Assembly: GCA_964036665.1 (NCBI GenBank)
Contig: OZ038532.1
Span: 3,286,001-3,350,000 of the forward strand
Origin: Gordius sp. MW1
Lineage: Eukaryota > Nematomorpha > Gordioida > Gordea > Gordiidae
Direction: 5' to 3'
DNA: 64,000 nucleotides
Shown here: positions 20,757 through 35,100 of the stretch, one piece after another
Position numbering within the stretch: the stretch's first letter is position 1
Layout of the letters: each line of letters begins with the position of its first letter
Notes under the pieces: model-generated
Seen by the model: only the letters and a program-made list of their open reading frames with translations
Told to the model about the DNA's origin: nothing
Databases searched by the model: none
Program-made: the position numbers and the translations under genes

Positions 20757-22917
20757 TTCAGTTAGGTTAACCTAGTTATTTAAGTCCGTCAATTTGCTAC
20801 CCTATGGTCGGTCTCTATGGGTCGGTCATTGTTTACTGATAATTATTAGGTGACAACGGTGACAATGCCCCCTAATAAAACGTTCTGTTTTAAAAACATC
20901 AAGTACTTCACAAATATTAAATTTTCATTAAAAATTTTGCTTAATTAACTAAGTTAACTATAGTGAACTTATTTTGTGATAGGGACATATCTCTAACTAT
21001 CTTTAGTATAATTCTAAATAGACTAACCAGAAGATACTTCCATTACCTTAATATTTGCCATTTTAATGTTACATTCTTACCAATAAAAAATGTTTACCAT
21101 TAAGATAGGCAACTTTGCCATTATATGCATTACAAAGTGGCTGAAATATAAAATTAGGCGTATAAGGTTCAATATCTTAGTAGTTTTAGAATTGTTTGAA
21201 CCAAAACTAGATAAGTCTTAAAAGTCCTATGTTAAACCTGCTTCACAAAGTTTTTAAAGTTTTTTTTAATTCTAATATTGAAGAGTTGCCGTAAAGGTAC
21301 TTCAATTTTGCTTGGTAAGGGCCTTTAAAATCATTAATTGTGATAACTAGCCACCCGTATTTGTTTTATAAAATCCCTCCAACTAACCTCTTATATCTGC
21401 TACATGCCAAAACCGGTTAGAAGAGCGTTTTGTCCCACCAGTTAGCATAATCTGAACTTCAAAAATTGGGGATCTAATAAAAAAAGTTAATGCAACCTTT
21501 CACGTTTAGCAATGCTTCAAATTATTTTTATTTCTTTTTAATATTTCTAATATCAAAATTTGTTCATTTCATCATTTTTACTATTATCCCCGTCTATTTC
21601 ATGCAGAAATGGGGTTTAATACTAGGTTCTAAATGTTAGTTTCGTGCAGATTTCCACTTGTCCCCAAATGAACCTTTAAATAATTTATAATTAGCCTTAT
21701 GTTGTAATCAAATAAAGGTGCTTTTCTTCAATTATATAAATGGCCCAAAAATGTTTAATCCGAAAAAATATATATGCTTTATTCAATTCTCAATCTTTTT
21801 TTTACAAAAGGACGTATCACGCGGATAATAATAATAATAATGCGGATTGATTATAATAAAAATTCGGGTTTTTAAAAATAACATATTTTTTATGGAGTGA
21901 CGATGATTAGCGAAAACGATCAATGAAGGCGAGGATCAATAAGCATTGTAAAAATAAAACTTTTTATTATTAGCATATTGAATATGCTACACCTTATTTA
22001 CAGACTAATGATGAAACATAATTTTTTAAACTTCTATAGGCCCTTTCTCTGCCAAAAACATATAAAACGGAAATTAAACTGCATTACAAAAACACGTTAT
22101 AAGGGAAAGTAACCTAAATTAAGGTGAAGTCAATTACTAGGATAAATGTTGACAAAATGTTTTGAGTCAATTATAAAGCAGAATTGTATGTTTAATGATT
22201 CCAAAATATTTGTAACATTCAGGCGTTCAAGCCCATTTTTAATTGTCCTATCCACCCGAGCTTGTCTATTTAGATTACTAGATTACAAAATCCCGTCCTA
22301 CCCACCACAGGTTGAGCTTTTTAGCCAGACCGCAGGTTAGTCGAGAATGTCTATGACAATTTCCCTTACAAAAAAAATTATATAAGAAATGGAGATCCTG
22401 TAATATATTTATTCAGATACCGAGTTTCATTCTTTAATACAAATAAATGTCAAACATTTCAACAAATTGCATGAATAAAATAATATACACAATAAATTAT
22501 AAATTGCGTCGTTGTAAGTATAATATATTAATAATAGATGAGTCAGTCATAATTATATATATGTTATTGTAGTCGTTTAAAATATAGCGCTTGATGTATG
22601 GTGGTTAAGTAAATATGTACACATATTAGTTTGATTAATATAATGTGAGGTACAAAAATATGTTTACAATTATTTGCGTTGTATAAAATGTTGAACGGAT
22701 CGATTTAATCTGAACAACGTTAAAAATCAACAAAGAGGCATATTCACGATTTAAAAGTTTTTAAAAATAATTCAATTTAACATAATATTATTTATACCTA
22801 TGAAATGCCATAAAAGATGCATATAAGTTTATGAGTCTCTACATGCTAAGCAACCTAAGTTTGAGGCTGTTTAGTATATTTCCGGGCAAACTACTTATAA
22901 TAAAAATGATATTAAAA
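20757..22917. other. intergenic region between the receptor 3' end and small Maf
   Basis: Holds the presumed 3' UTR of the engulfment receptor (right side) and the presumed small Maf promoter (left side). I see no exon or clear mobile element, only AT-rich sequence with an ATT/TAA microsatellite near 21826-21842. Confidence 0.5.
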
Positions 22918-23105
22918 CTATTTTTTATCGCTAGGAGATGGCTTCAAAAAATCGTCTTCAATTTCATTTAACTTAATAGCAGCTGCTTCTTTGGCGCGAT
23001 TAATTTCATCGTCGGAATCAGCTGATTGATCATCCATCGTACCAAAATACTTTTTATCTAGCGGATTAGATTTGATGTTGTTTTTTCCGCTCCGTTTTCT
23101 GTCTT
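22918..23105 (-). CDS. drpr: engulfment receptor exon 16: C-terminus
   Basis: Encodes [20 protein letters not shown], then an acidic [15 protein letters not shown], ending PSPSDKK and TAG. Acceptor TTAAATAG. The acidic/basic tail end has no recognised motif. Confidence 0.85.
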
Positions 23106-26100
23106 CTATTTAATAATTTAAAAGGAAATTTCCAGATAAACTTCTTGTAAACGTAAATTGTACACTACCTCACATATATATTGTATATTTTTAGGATTAA
23201 GGCGGCGTTCGTGATGACGCGCAAAGCGAAAAAAAAGCGAAGTGAATTTTGGGGCTAATTTATCAACTCTTCATTCTTTTTCTTAATAACTTTATATTAA
23301 TCGTGAAATTTATCATATATCCCGAAAATAACGATTGTAAATAGTAAGCGTTCATAGTGAAACCGCAGACGATTATTTTCGCCCGCGGCAAAAAGCGAAC
23401 GAAAATAAGTTACAAATCATTTAGTACTTTTCGCGCGATGGTTAAAAAATCGAATTTGGTATGTATAATATATATTTTTTATATAATTTTATATGTTTAT
23501 AGAATAATTACAAAATAATATTCGTGCAATACCATTGATATATGATAAATTTCACGATGAATATAAAGATATTGTGGTGTTCCACGTTGGTTTTATTAGC
23601 TGATTTGTTTTTCGTTATTTGTTCCCCCCCCCCCGCTTACTTGTTTTAATTATCTTTTCGATTGGCTTTTACCACTAGGATAAAAATAGATTTTATTACC
23701 CATCGCGATCGAGCGCTTTTTATGGCCATCGCGTTATAAGTAACGAATTGAAATCGTATTTTATTAACATGAGTTCGCAAGCGCTTGTTATTATTTTTTT
23801 TATCTTTTAAAAAGCGCAGTCATATTATCATTATTTTTTTCGCGTAGATAAAAAAGCGTAACTGTTATGAAAAATGATTATTATATTTTTGGTGTGTCGA
23901 TAATAATAAAAGATGGAAAAATGTAGAAAACTAAAATATATCTCTAAACTTATTTTCGTGTATTTTTTCTCGTCGCGTCTTTAGATTAGAATTAATAAAT
24001 AAGACGATAGATCGTTAATAATCCCTCCGTATCAATGGGATTACAAAGATATTAAGAAAAAGAGAGAAGAGTTTGATAAATTATCCCAAAAATTCACTTC
24101 GCTTTTTTTCGCTTCGCGCGTCATCATGAACGCCCCGTAATACAAGAAAAAATTATTTACATGAAGTTATTATAAATTAATATAATTTAAAAACTTTTCA
24201 TTTTAATAGTTATCTAACATTTACTTTTAGACATGAAAGCAAGGTAAAATGGGTCGTCTGAAGTGCCTGGCCCATTATAACTTTCGGAAGTGCCCACGGC
24301 AGTATTTGTGTCAGATATTTTAGAAATTTCGTTTTCCTCCAGGTCTAGCAAGTTGGGATCTTTATTGGGTTTATCTGGGAGGGGCGGAGGGATTTGACCG
24401 GTTTCCCCACTTCCGTGCTTTCGTCGAAGCTGATTGGCTACCTCGATATTACTTATTTTGGGGCGGCCATCTTTAATGGTGGAAGGAGCGGGGGAGGAAA
24501 TAGTTGTAGGTATGGTTGAGTAAGTGCTAGTCTCGTCGTCGTAAGCCGGATTCTCAAAATTTCCATCCCGACTAACTGCACAATTCGAAATCAAATGATT
24601 ATATTAAAATTCAGAAAATATATATTAATTTTATTCTTATAAACTAGTAAATAGCTCTAATAATTTGTTGCTTTCAGTAGTTTTGGACGTGTAAAAATTG
24701 TAAAATCCATTTAAATTTTTTCAGTGACTTTAGCGATAATACTTTTTAAATGCGTCCTCTAAATTTTAAATATTTATAATGATTGAAACCAAACGATAAT
24801 TACGACTCTAGGTCAGTATAATAAATCGAGAAAATTAAATATAACCTATACATCTAAATGCAAAAATTATAAAAAATAAAAACGGCTGGGTTTTGTTTGG
24901 TCGACCATTGGTTTTAGTCGACTAAACATAAACGTAACAAAGATGTTTTGGTCTGCTTTTCTTAGTCGACCACTAGGCTTAGTCAGAATTTGAAAAACAG
25001 ACCAGAGTGCGAAACAAAACCCCGCCGTTTTCAAAACACTCTAGATTCTACTCCAAAAACGAAATAAAATAATCTCCAAACTAACTAACCCCCGGGCTCG
25101 GTACCGTTATGGGAGGGTGGAGATGAGGTTGTATTATTGAGCGCTCTAAATCCGATAACAGGTTTGGGCGGGTTTAATGGTCTCCTAGGTAAACCATGGA
25201 TGGGTCTTATATCGTGTGGGTCCGTTGGGTACTGAGTATAATCCAAAGCTTCAGGTTCTTCGCCTTTTTGTGCAACAAAGTGTGATTAAGACTAGGTAAA
25301 ATACATGGGCGTAACCGGGGAAGGGGCAGGGAAGGGCGGCTGCCCCCCTCTAAATTCATAAATTTATTAAAATTATGGCTAAAATTAAAAAAAATAATCA
25401 TTTTGCCCCTCCCTATTGTCCCCCCTCTAATTCCAATGCGGGCTCATGGTAAAATATACAATCATTTATTATTTTTAAAATAATAAATAATTGGTGAAGG
25501 TGAAAGAAATTGGTAAAAAAGCGTTAAGAATTATAAATATTTTTTTGAAAAAATCCGATATTGCCATTGAATTATATTTATTAAAAATAGTAATGCCCAT
25601 TTTATATCTTATTAAAAACGATTCGCGATTAAATCGGGATAGATAGTATAAAGAAATTTGCTTCCCTATTATTTAAAAAAATTTGAAGGCTTTGGGACCA
25701 ACGGTTGTAAGAGTGGTTGTCTTATTTTAAAAGTTAAAAAATCCCATAATCTACCATTTAACATAAAAAACTTAGGGGCACTTTTTCCCTAGTAAAATCA
25801 ATAAATAATACTTCGCCATCCTTTTAAAAGCGATTCTGTTCTACTTTTTATCTATAAATATGATTTAAAATTTGCGGGAATGCCACGTAGAAGTGGAGAC
25901 CCCCCTTAAAACCCAGTTTAAAAAAATAAAAATAAAACAAACACATTAAAATCTAATAGTTTACGAGAGAAACTGATGCATGCCTAACTATTATACCGTA
26001 TATGCGAGGGATGGTTGAAGGATTAATAGGTCCGGCGGCAGTACTATTGTTCCTAGTTTTAAGCTCGTGCCATTTTCTATCCGGCGTCGTCGTTCCTCCA

Positions 26101-29100
26101 GCTTTACTTCTAAGCGCGTGGCGTCGCTTAACGAAAACGGCCCCCACCAAGGCGATTACGGCTACGAGACAGAGGGGCGGAATGACGAAGGAAAGCCAAG
26201 ACCTTTTGTTCGAGGTAGTGTCATCGGTCAAACGAAGCACGTTTGCATAACTACCGCCTGCACAAGGTGAAATACAAATACAGCAATTTTCTTTACTTTT
26301 GCACTTCTTGACTCTCCTCCCGCACACTAGTGGGAAAGAATAGGGTGATTATGGCTTTTGAAAGAAAACCAGGGGTTTTTCCCGAACCCGAACCGGGTAA
26401 AACCCGATGATTTACAGAACCCGAACCCAAACCCGAACCCATTTTTAAAAATACCCTTAAAACCCGAACCCGATAAATACAAAAAAGAGTTCGGGTTCGG
26501 GTTTTTAATTCAAAAATATATTGTGAATTGAATATCTCAGTTTTCTCTATCATGACAATGTAACAAAAACCATACGATTTTAATTTCAATATTTTTATGT
26601 TTCCGGCATTTTTCATTCATTAATCAATACTAATTATCTCAAGAATTATTTGTAAGTATTATATATATAATTGATATATATTAGTTATGGTATATAGTCT
26701 AAAATGGTGAGGGAAAATAACCCCATTAAGAAATATTATAAAATATCTAGATTATCAAATAATTCAGAATGCCTTGCCATAGATTGTGGTAAAAAAATGA
26801 AAGGGACACATTTAACCAATCTTGAAAAACATTTAGAAAGATTTCATTCAACTCTCTTTGACAAATATAAAGAAGAAAAGAAGGCACTTTGTATTTCTCC
26901 TTCTCCGAAAAACTCAAATCCAATCAAGAGTCAACTTTAGACAATATATTTGAAAAATTGACAATAATTGAAAATAAAAAGGCACGCGAGGAAAAGCTTC
27001 TTAAAAATGATGTTCTTTTAGCAGCTTTATACGTTGATCTGCGGTATCAATGTCTACTATCCGAGGAAGAAATTCACATAGCCAAAATACATTTACTAAA
27101 AATTTGGGGGAAGTTGGAGGTATTAAAGAATGGCTGTAATGATTCTAGTGATAAAATACAATTATCATTGCCTGATAAAACGGATAAGCTTGAGAAGCTT
27201 TTAAGAATGAAAGAACAAAGTAAAACAAATAAGATGGAAAATGTTAAAAGTGCAGGAAAAAGTAAAGGTTCTGTCTTGACATTGTTTTTAGATCAAAATA
27301 GAATTGGACGAGATGAGAACGTATTAGAATTTTGGGAGAAAAATAAACGTGAACATCCCAAGATTTATCAGTTAGCCCAGGTTGTATTAGCTGTTCCACC
27401 TACCCAAGTTAGTGTGGAAAGAGCTTTTTCCTCATTAAAATTTATTCTATCAAATTATCGATCACAAATGACTGATCAAATATTAGAAGATGTTTTAATT
27501 GTAAGATTAAATAATATATCAAAATTATCTACATAATTTATGTGTCAACTGTATTTATATTTAATGATGTGAAGTATACGTTGAATAAAAAAATATTTTG
27601 TAATTTAGAATATGGTATGGCTTTTATTAATTATATTTTTATTGCTTTTAAATCCAAAAATAAATTAGAACATTAAAAAATCAATAAATACATATGCACT
27701 GAAATAATTGGCATGTGAATTTAATTAGGTACTATTTAAAAATTAAGTTAACTATTCAATAATTTTTTGAAGATAAAAATGTATTATTAGTATAATAAAA
27801 TTTCTTGAACCCGAACCTGTACCGGAACCCGAACCCAATTCCTTAAACCGAACACGAACCCGAACCGAATTCCTTAAACCGAACACGAACCCGAACACGA
27901 ACCCGATTTTTTTTTGGGCGGGTTCAAACCCCTGAAGAAAACGCTTTTATTCTCTACTATAAGGAGAGAGAAAGAGCGTTCTCTTTTAAAAGCCATGATT
28001 CATCCAGGGGTTTGTCCCGAACCCGAACCCCTGAACCCAAACCGGGTAAAACCCGATGTTTTACATAACCTGAACCCAAACCCGAACCCTTTTTTAAAAA
28101 AACCCTCAAAACCCGAACCCGATAAATACAAAAAGGGGTCGGGTTCGGGTTTTTAATACAATTATCATTGCCTGGTAAAACGGATAAGCCTGAGAACCTT
28201 TTAAGAATGAAAGAATTAAGTAAAACTATTAACATGGGAGTTAAAAGTGCAGGAAAAAATATAGGTTCTCTCTTGACATTGTTCTTAGATCAAAATAGAA
28301 TTGGACGAGATGAGAACATATTAGAATTTTGGGAGAAAAATAAACATGAACATCCCAAGATTTATCAGTTAGCCCAGGTTGTATTAGTTGTTCCACCTAC
28401 CCAAGTTAGCGTGGAAAGAGCTTTTTCCTCATTAAAATTTATTCTATCAAATCATCGATCACAAATGACTGATTAAATATTAGAAGATGTTTAAATTGTA
28501 AGATTAAATAATATATTAAAATTATATACATAATTTACGTGTCAACTGTATTTATATTTCATGATGTGAAGTATACGTTGAATAAAGAATTTTTAATATG
28601 GTATGGCTTTTATTAATTATATTTTTATTGCTTTTAAATCCAAAAATAAATTAGAACATTAAAAATTCAATAAATACATATGCACAATTAGATGAAATAA
28701 TGGCATGTGATTTTAATTAGGTGCTATTTAAAAATTAAGCTAACTATTCAATAATTTTTTGAAAGTAAAAATGTATTATTAGTATAATAAAATTTCTTGA
28801 ACCCGAACCTGTACCCGAACCGGGTTTCAAAATTTATGCCAAACCCGAACACGAACCCGATTTCAAAATTTATGCCAAACCCGAACACGAACCCGATTTT
28901 ATTTTGGGCGGGTTCAAACCCCTGGATTCATCACCCTTTTTCTCTCCTGCTAATGTGCAAGATGGAGTTAAGATGTGCAAAAGTAAAGAAAAACGCTGTA
29001 AGAGTTCTGGGAAGGGGAGGGGCATTAATGATAAAGGGAGGAACAAAATAATTATTTTTTGAAATTTCATAAAATTTTGGGTTTAGAGGGGGGCAATAAT

Positions 29101-32100
29101 GATTTAGGGAGGGGCAAAATAATCATTTTTTGAAGTTTTAACCATAATTTTAATAAATTTCAATATTTTTTGGATTTAAAGGGGGCAACGGCCCTCTCTG
29201 CCCCCCCCCCATCTGGCTACACCCATGCCTGGATGTCTTGCCCGGGGCCCAATCAGGACCGAAAGGTGTTGGGGTCGGGCTTGGAAAAAAAGTGATAAGA
29301 AAAGGGCTTTTGCTGAGCTCCCTAACAATTTATAGACTAGCATATAAGGCGAGTTATCCCGAAATCTAAATTTAAATGTTTTTTAATTATTGTTAAACAT
29401 TAGGTCAATGTCGAACGCAAACCCTAGCTAAGCATATTCCCAAAAAATCGCCTAATATCTCTGATTTGCTTTTTAAAATAGCTAATTCATAGAAAATAGC
29501 ATCCATTTATAGATGAAATCTAAACTATACTTTAGCCTGGACAACTTACCAATGAGATAGGCGCAGCCCAATATGGGATGACAAGTTTGTTGGGGTGGGC
29601 AGGATTTGCACTCCCTTACACAAACTGAAGCATCTTCGGCTAGATGTAATTCTCCGGACCGACCTAATAAATTTATCATCCATTCTAAAAATCCCTCTAG
29701 TGGGGTCCATAAGACCCCAGGCCAAGCAAAAATTAAGGTAAAAAACCATAATTTGACGGCCATCTTAAAATAATAATTTGTAATGGCATTTTTTATTTAG
29801 TGGTCAATTTTTAAAAATGTTATTTCAGTTTTTAGCAATTGGAATATACTGATAAAAGGACAATAAGGATCTCTAAAGAAATCCCAAAGCGCCATCTATA
29901 TTTTAATTTATTTTTTATGGGCGTTTTGGGAGTTTTTAAGTAGCTATGTAGCCATAATGGATTTAAAGAAAATTTTAAAATTAATTTCATTGATATTGAC
30001 TAATAAACTCCACATACATCATTAAAGCTAATTTCGAAATGCCCGTCATATCAAACATTAGCTACGAAAATAATTTTAAACCAGACCAACGGATCAAAAA
30101 GTTTGGGTATAAAACCAAGCTTTTTTTGGACAAAATACACTAAAATATTATTTAACCGTTAAAACTACATCTATATATCAACTCATTTTAAAATTACCAA
30201 AAACAATTAGAAGTTCAAAACAAAGCCTACCTTCAATTTAAAACCTAACAAGTCCATGATTTTTCAAATTTTTATCGATTGGTTTTTTCGGTATACATAC
30301 ACCTCCAAAAAGGGGCGAAAACGCTCATTTTGCAACTTTGAACTCAATTATTTCAAAAACTTGACGTATAGGAAAAAAACGAAAAACATATTTATTGGTG
30401 TTCACCACCAAAAACTCTATAAAAGTATGTTATCGGTTTTTCAGATGATTTTTTTGTAGACCTGTGTTATAGAAGTCTCTAATAAAATCCTTCTAATTCC
30501 CCATATGCGATTCACATGGTAAAAGAAATCTTTTAATCGTGAAGCAAAAAACAAATCGCAACTTTAAGTCTTACAAAAACCTAATCACTGGAACTAAATC
30601 TCTTTTGGTACATAATTTCAAGTTTAAAAGCAGTGATTTTTTAACAAAGATTACTGCGCGATTGAAAGGTTGATTTGGTGATAAAACCAGGTCGGCATGC
30701 GCAACCCCCGTGAACGGGATCGCATGATGTATTGTCATAAAAGTATTGGACTGGACATGGTGAGGGTTTTGGACAGGCGTGGACACAACCGTGCCCATAC
30801 GTTCCCGCTGGACATGGAGCCTCACATGTTTGCCCTATAAACAAGAACAGTGTTAACATGCAATTTGGGAGATGGAAAACATAATTATTAAACCCAAAAG
30901 TTCCTAAATGTGCTAAAATGGCAATTAATTTGCAAACGTTGTAAGATTGGATAAAAGATATAATTTATAAAGTATAGGAAGCCATTTCCAAGTTTATGGT
31001 CAAATATTTTGAAAAAAAAACCAACTATTAGATACCCTTTTTGTCGAGCTTAAATCAAATTTTAAGCAAGACTAACAATTTATCTAATGCGATGACAGAC
31101 AAATATATTGTAGACATTATACTATAAGCACTGTAAAAAAACAAAGTTCTAAAAAAACTGAGCACTTTTTAATAAAAATCTGAGCATAAAAAAACTGAAC
31201 ATTTTTAATTAAAAATATGAGCAAATTGAATTAAAAACTGAGCACAAACAACTGAGCATTATGGAATTTTTCACTGAACGTTTAAATAACACCCGTAAAA
31301 AATGAAATGCTGATGTTATTTTCATTAAATCAAATTAATCATCAATACCTGTATACCCTGGAGGACAAATACACTTTCCGCTTTTGTGATCGCAAGATCC
31401 ACCATTTTGGCACGGGCATTTCTGCATGCAGCCGTCACCCCAAAAACCTTCCTACCAATAATAAAATCATTATAAATTCAATCCCATGAAAGCCAAATTT
31501 TGAAAAAATGAAATACATAATTTTTAAAACAATTTATGTAATCAAGATACACCATGAAAACACTTTTTAATGAAGGTACAAGACTAACACTCAAGACAGC
31601 TTTAGTCTATAAACTTTAAAAATGAAAATCACAAAAAAAATCGCGATTAAGTATATTATAAAAAGTAGCGAACGATGTAGTTTGCAAATGTTACCGGACA
31701 AGGGCTATTACATCTCAGGCCATAATATCCCGAGGCGCAAGTCAAACAGGAACCACTTATGGGGTTACAAGAATTGGTGTAAGCGAATTCTTGATTTTTG
31801 CATTGACAACTGTGTTGACAACCCAAACCATAGGTCCCGTTCGGGCACGCCTTTTCACATTCATCACCGAAAGTGCCTGGGTATAAATTAGTGTTGTAAA
31901 AATGGGTAGGTATTGTTAGGTCGACAAAACATAACCAGACCACTAGTATAAATCAATAAATGCTAGACTAAAAGATGAGAAAAAACGATTGAAAATTACT
32001 ATATAATCATTTTAGATCAAATTGGCGGGGCAAAGCAATCGACATTTTTGGCAAGGGTAGAGATAGTGTTGTAAAAAATGATGGGTTTTGTTTGGTCGAC

Positions 32101-35100
32101 CTTTGGTGTAACTAAGACTAGCGGACGACTCTAGTCTGCCTTTTTTAAATTCGACTAGGCCTTGAGGTCGACTAAGAAAAATGTAACCAAAGGACGACCA
32201 AACAAAACCCATCATTTTTTATAGAGAAAATGCTGTATAGATTGGAAGTTGATATTAAAATTACTAAGTAGGGTGAAGTCGCCACTTTAAACCCGCTTTC
32301 TTTATAATCATTTTGGTATATTATGCTATTAAAATTTTTTTAACGTATCTAAAACATCTAGATTTTTCAATACACTAATAGAGGTTTATTTCCAAATTAA
32401 TTGTGGATACATGCTAAAATATATTAGATCAACGAGCTAACATATGGTTATAGATTGAAATCGAATTGGATTTTAAAATTCCTATGGTAATTTTCTGATT
32501 GATTTAAAAAGGCAAAAATTTATAAAGTATATTATAAGTGTAAAAAACACATTGTGTAATAAAACTCTAATATATGTTAAGCAAATAGTAGTGCTGTAAA
32601 CAAACGCGTTCAATATGAACGCGTTCACGGAACGCGTTCAAATTTTGTGAACGCGTTCATGAACGGCGTTCTTTTATTTTTTGGTGAACTTTGAACGTGA
32701 ACGCGTTCCTTTTGATGAACGCGTTCAAATTTAACGTTCGTTCAATTTTAAAACCCCTTTTTTATTTTTATTTATTTAAAAATTAATGTTAATCCAAATT
32801 TTTAACAAAAAAGTCTAATATTTTTTAATCAGCTGTTTTTCCTGTTTCCTATTACCAATTCCAAAATACTTTTCACAACATACTATAAACATAAAGTGCA
32901 AAAGAAGATAAGATTAAAGTAAATTAATTTGATATTATTAATTATAGTAATTTATAGGTTAATATGGACAATCATAATATTATATCGTCGTCATCTTCAG
33001 ATTCTGAATTTTCAAAATCATCATGATCAGATGAATTGAAATTGCCATGGCCAAAATATGAAAAATATTTATCAATCGTTTCACATAAAGGAGGATCGAA
33101 TTCAATCATTACCAAATGTAAAATGTGTCCAAAAAGTATGATTTCCACATCAAGAAGCTCAAGTTCTAATCTTAAAAAACACTTGATTGTAAGATACAAA
33201 TTTACCTTTTTCTTTTTCAAATATAAAGGATACTTGTATTTTTTGTTAAATTATAGCATCTTAATTCAAAATACTTTTAGATTATCATTTCATTACCAAT
33301 TATAAAAAATTTACCAAATAAGAACATGACCTATTATAATAAGAATGATTAGTTAGTTACATTACAACAATAATTAATAAAATACTTAATGATTAGTCAA
33401 ATATATTAGATACAAGTTTTTGTGGTAGAGCCAAACACTGATTTTAGATATTTATTTTATTTTATAAGTATTTTCTTTGCTATTATCAGTTTAAAAAAAT
33501 AATATCAGCTATAGCATAACTTATTAAAAAGTATTTAATTTTTAAGAACCATCATGATAATATGCTAAAAGAAATAAATGAAGTTCTTTCAAAATCTTCT
33601 GATAAAAATAATAAAAAGGTAAAATGTGAAAAATTCCAACAGACTCTAAACAGTTCATATGTGACTCAATCACAAATAGATGATGTAATAATCAATTTTG
33701 TGATAGATCTACACTAAATAGGTATGACTGCGTTAAATATTTTACAACACTTATAGCCCTCCAATATTATTCAAACCAAAATAAACATACCCATCTTTCA
33801 TTCATGAGGTTCAAAGCAATTTCATTTATAATAAACGGTTTTTTTAAATCACAACTTAAAATTGCCTACAAATCGTATTTTAATTACACTTATTTACCGC
33901 CATCTATATTAGATTATAATCTCAAATTGTTCGTTACTAATATACACCGCGGTCATTATAAGATAATATTAAATGAATAGGCGTAGCCAAGGGAAGGCAG
34001 GGAGGGCGGCTACCCCCTTCAAATCAAAAAACTTTTTAAATTTAATATCTTTATGACTAAAATTATCATGCTCCTCCCTAAATCAATATTGCCCCCTCCC
34101 CTACGCCCTTGATTTGATGTGCCCAAAATATATGTTAGTACCCAATTTTACATTATATGAAGTATCAAATGAAAAATTCTGACCATTCTAATTACAAATG
34201 GCTCCCATCTATACTAGCCAATTAGCGCGTCCCTTAATATTTTTTACAGAACACACGAGACTTTTTATAAAGAGTCTCAAAATGTTATAGATGGCAGAGT
34301 TGGTTGCATAAAATTTTATTATTCCTCCTTATCAAATATTTGGTCCCACAGTCGTGGGGTTTGTTTTAATAAGTTTCTTCCATCTTGAACGGGTGAGTGC
34401 CATATCTTAACTGATCTCGTTTGTTTTCATAACTTTGTCCACGTGCCCTTTCTACGTGACACGAGGCTCTTTCTCTTCCCGGTAACTTCATGTCCAGTAC
34501 TTTTCGATTTACGTCATTCGTGTCCCTTCTTAGTATCCTTTCTATGGCAGATTTGGCAACGAATAGGTTTAAAGAAAATCCACCCTAGTACCCGTTCCCA
34601 GAGTTTACTTAATAACTATTAAAAGGGGTCAATTCCCTTGTAAACTTCTTGCATTAAAACTTTGTTGGACGTATCAGCTCATTTTTTGGTTAAAAAGTTT
34701 ATTTTCACGAAACAAAGTTACATAAATAAGCGAAATACAAAAATAAAGACATATTGGTTAAATACAAAGATCTATATCATTATCTTCTAAAATGGGCCAT
34801 GAGTCGGCAAAGGATTTAAAGTTGTATCATACAAGAATCCCTAGTTGTTGCCTGAGTAAAAAGGCCGCAGAAATTTTAGATTTCGGTTAGCATTTTCCGA
34901 TTTCTTTAAAAAAACCCATTGCCTGTTTCCCAAAGGAACCGAAGCACGAGGCAACGACAGGGATAAAAATTTTGTTGCCAAAAGGGCAGAATACTTTGTA
35001 ATTTTACGCCCTTCTGCTATAGCGATAGGTCGTAATTAAAATGGGAAGGGGCAAATAGGTCAATACAAGTAAAATCCCATTTGAGGAATAGGCCATTTTG

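Noticed and set aside
26002..26270. Plus-strand frames of 82 and 67 aa
   Set aside because: Antisense to the transmembrane exon 13.
26380..28900. CCCGAA/TTCGGG arrays as telomeric or satellite DNA
   Set aside because: They lie only inside the ends of hAT elements with exact target duplications.
32600..32750. GAACGCGTTC palindromes as a transcription-factor enhancer cluster
   Set aside because: They follow a TAGTGCTGTAAA hAT terminus and precede a BED-finger transposase relic, so a transposon subterminal array explains them.
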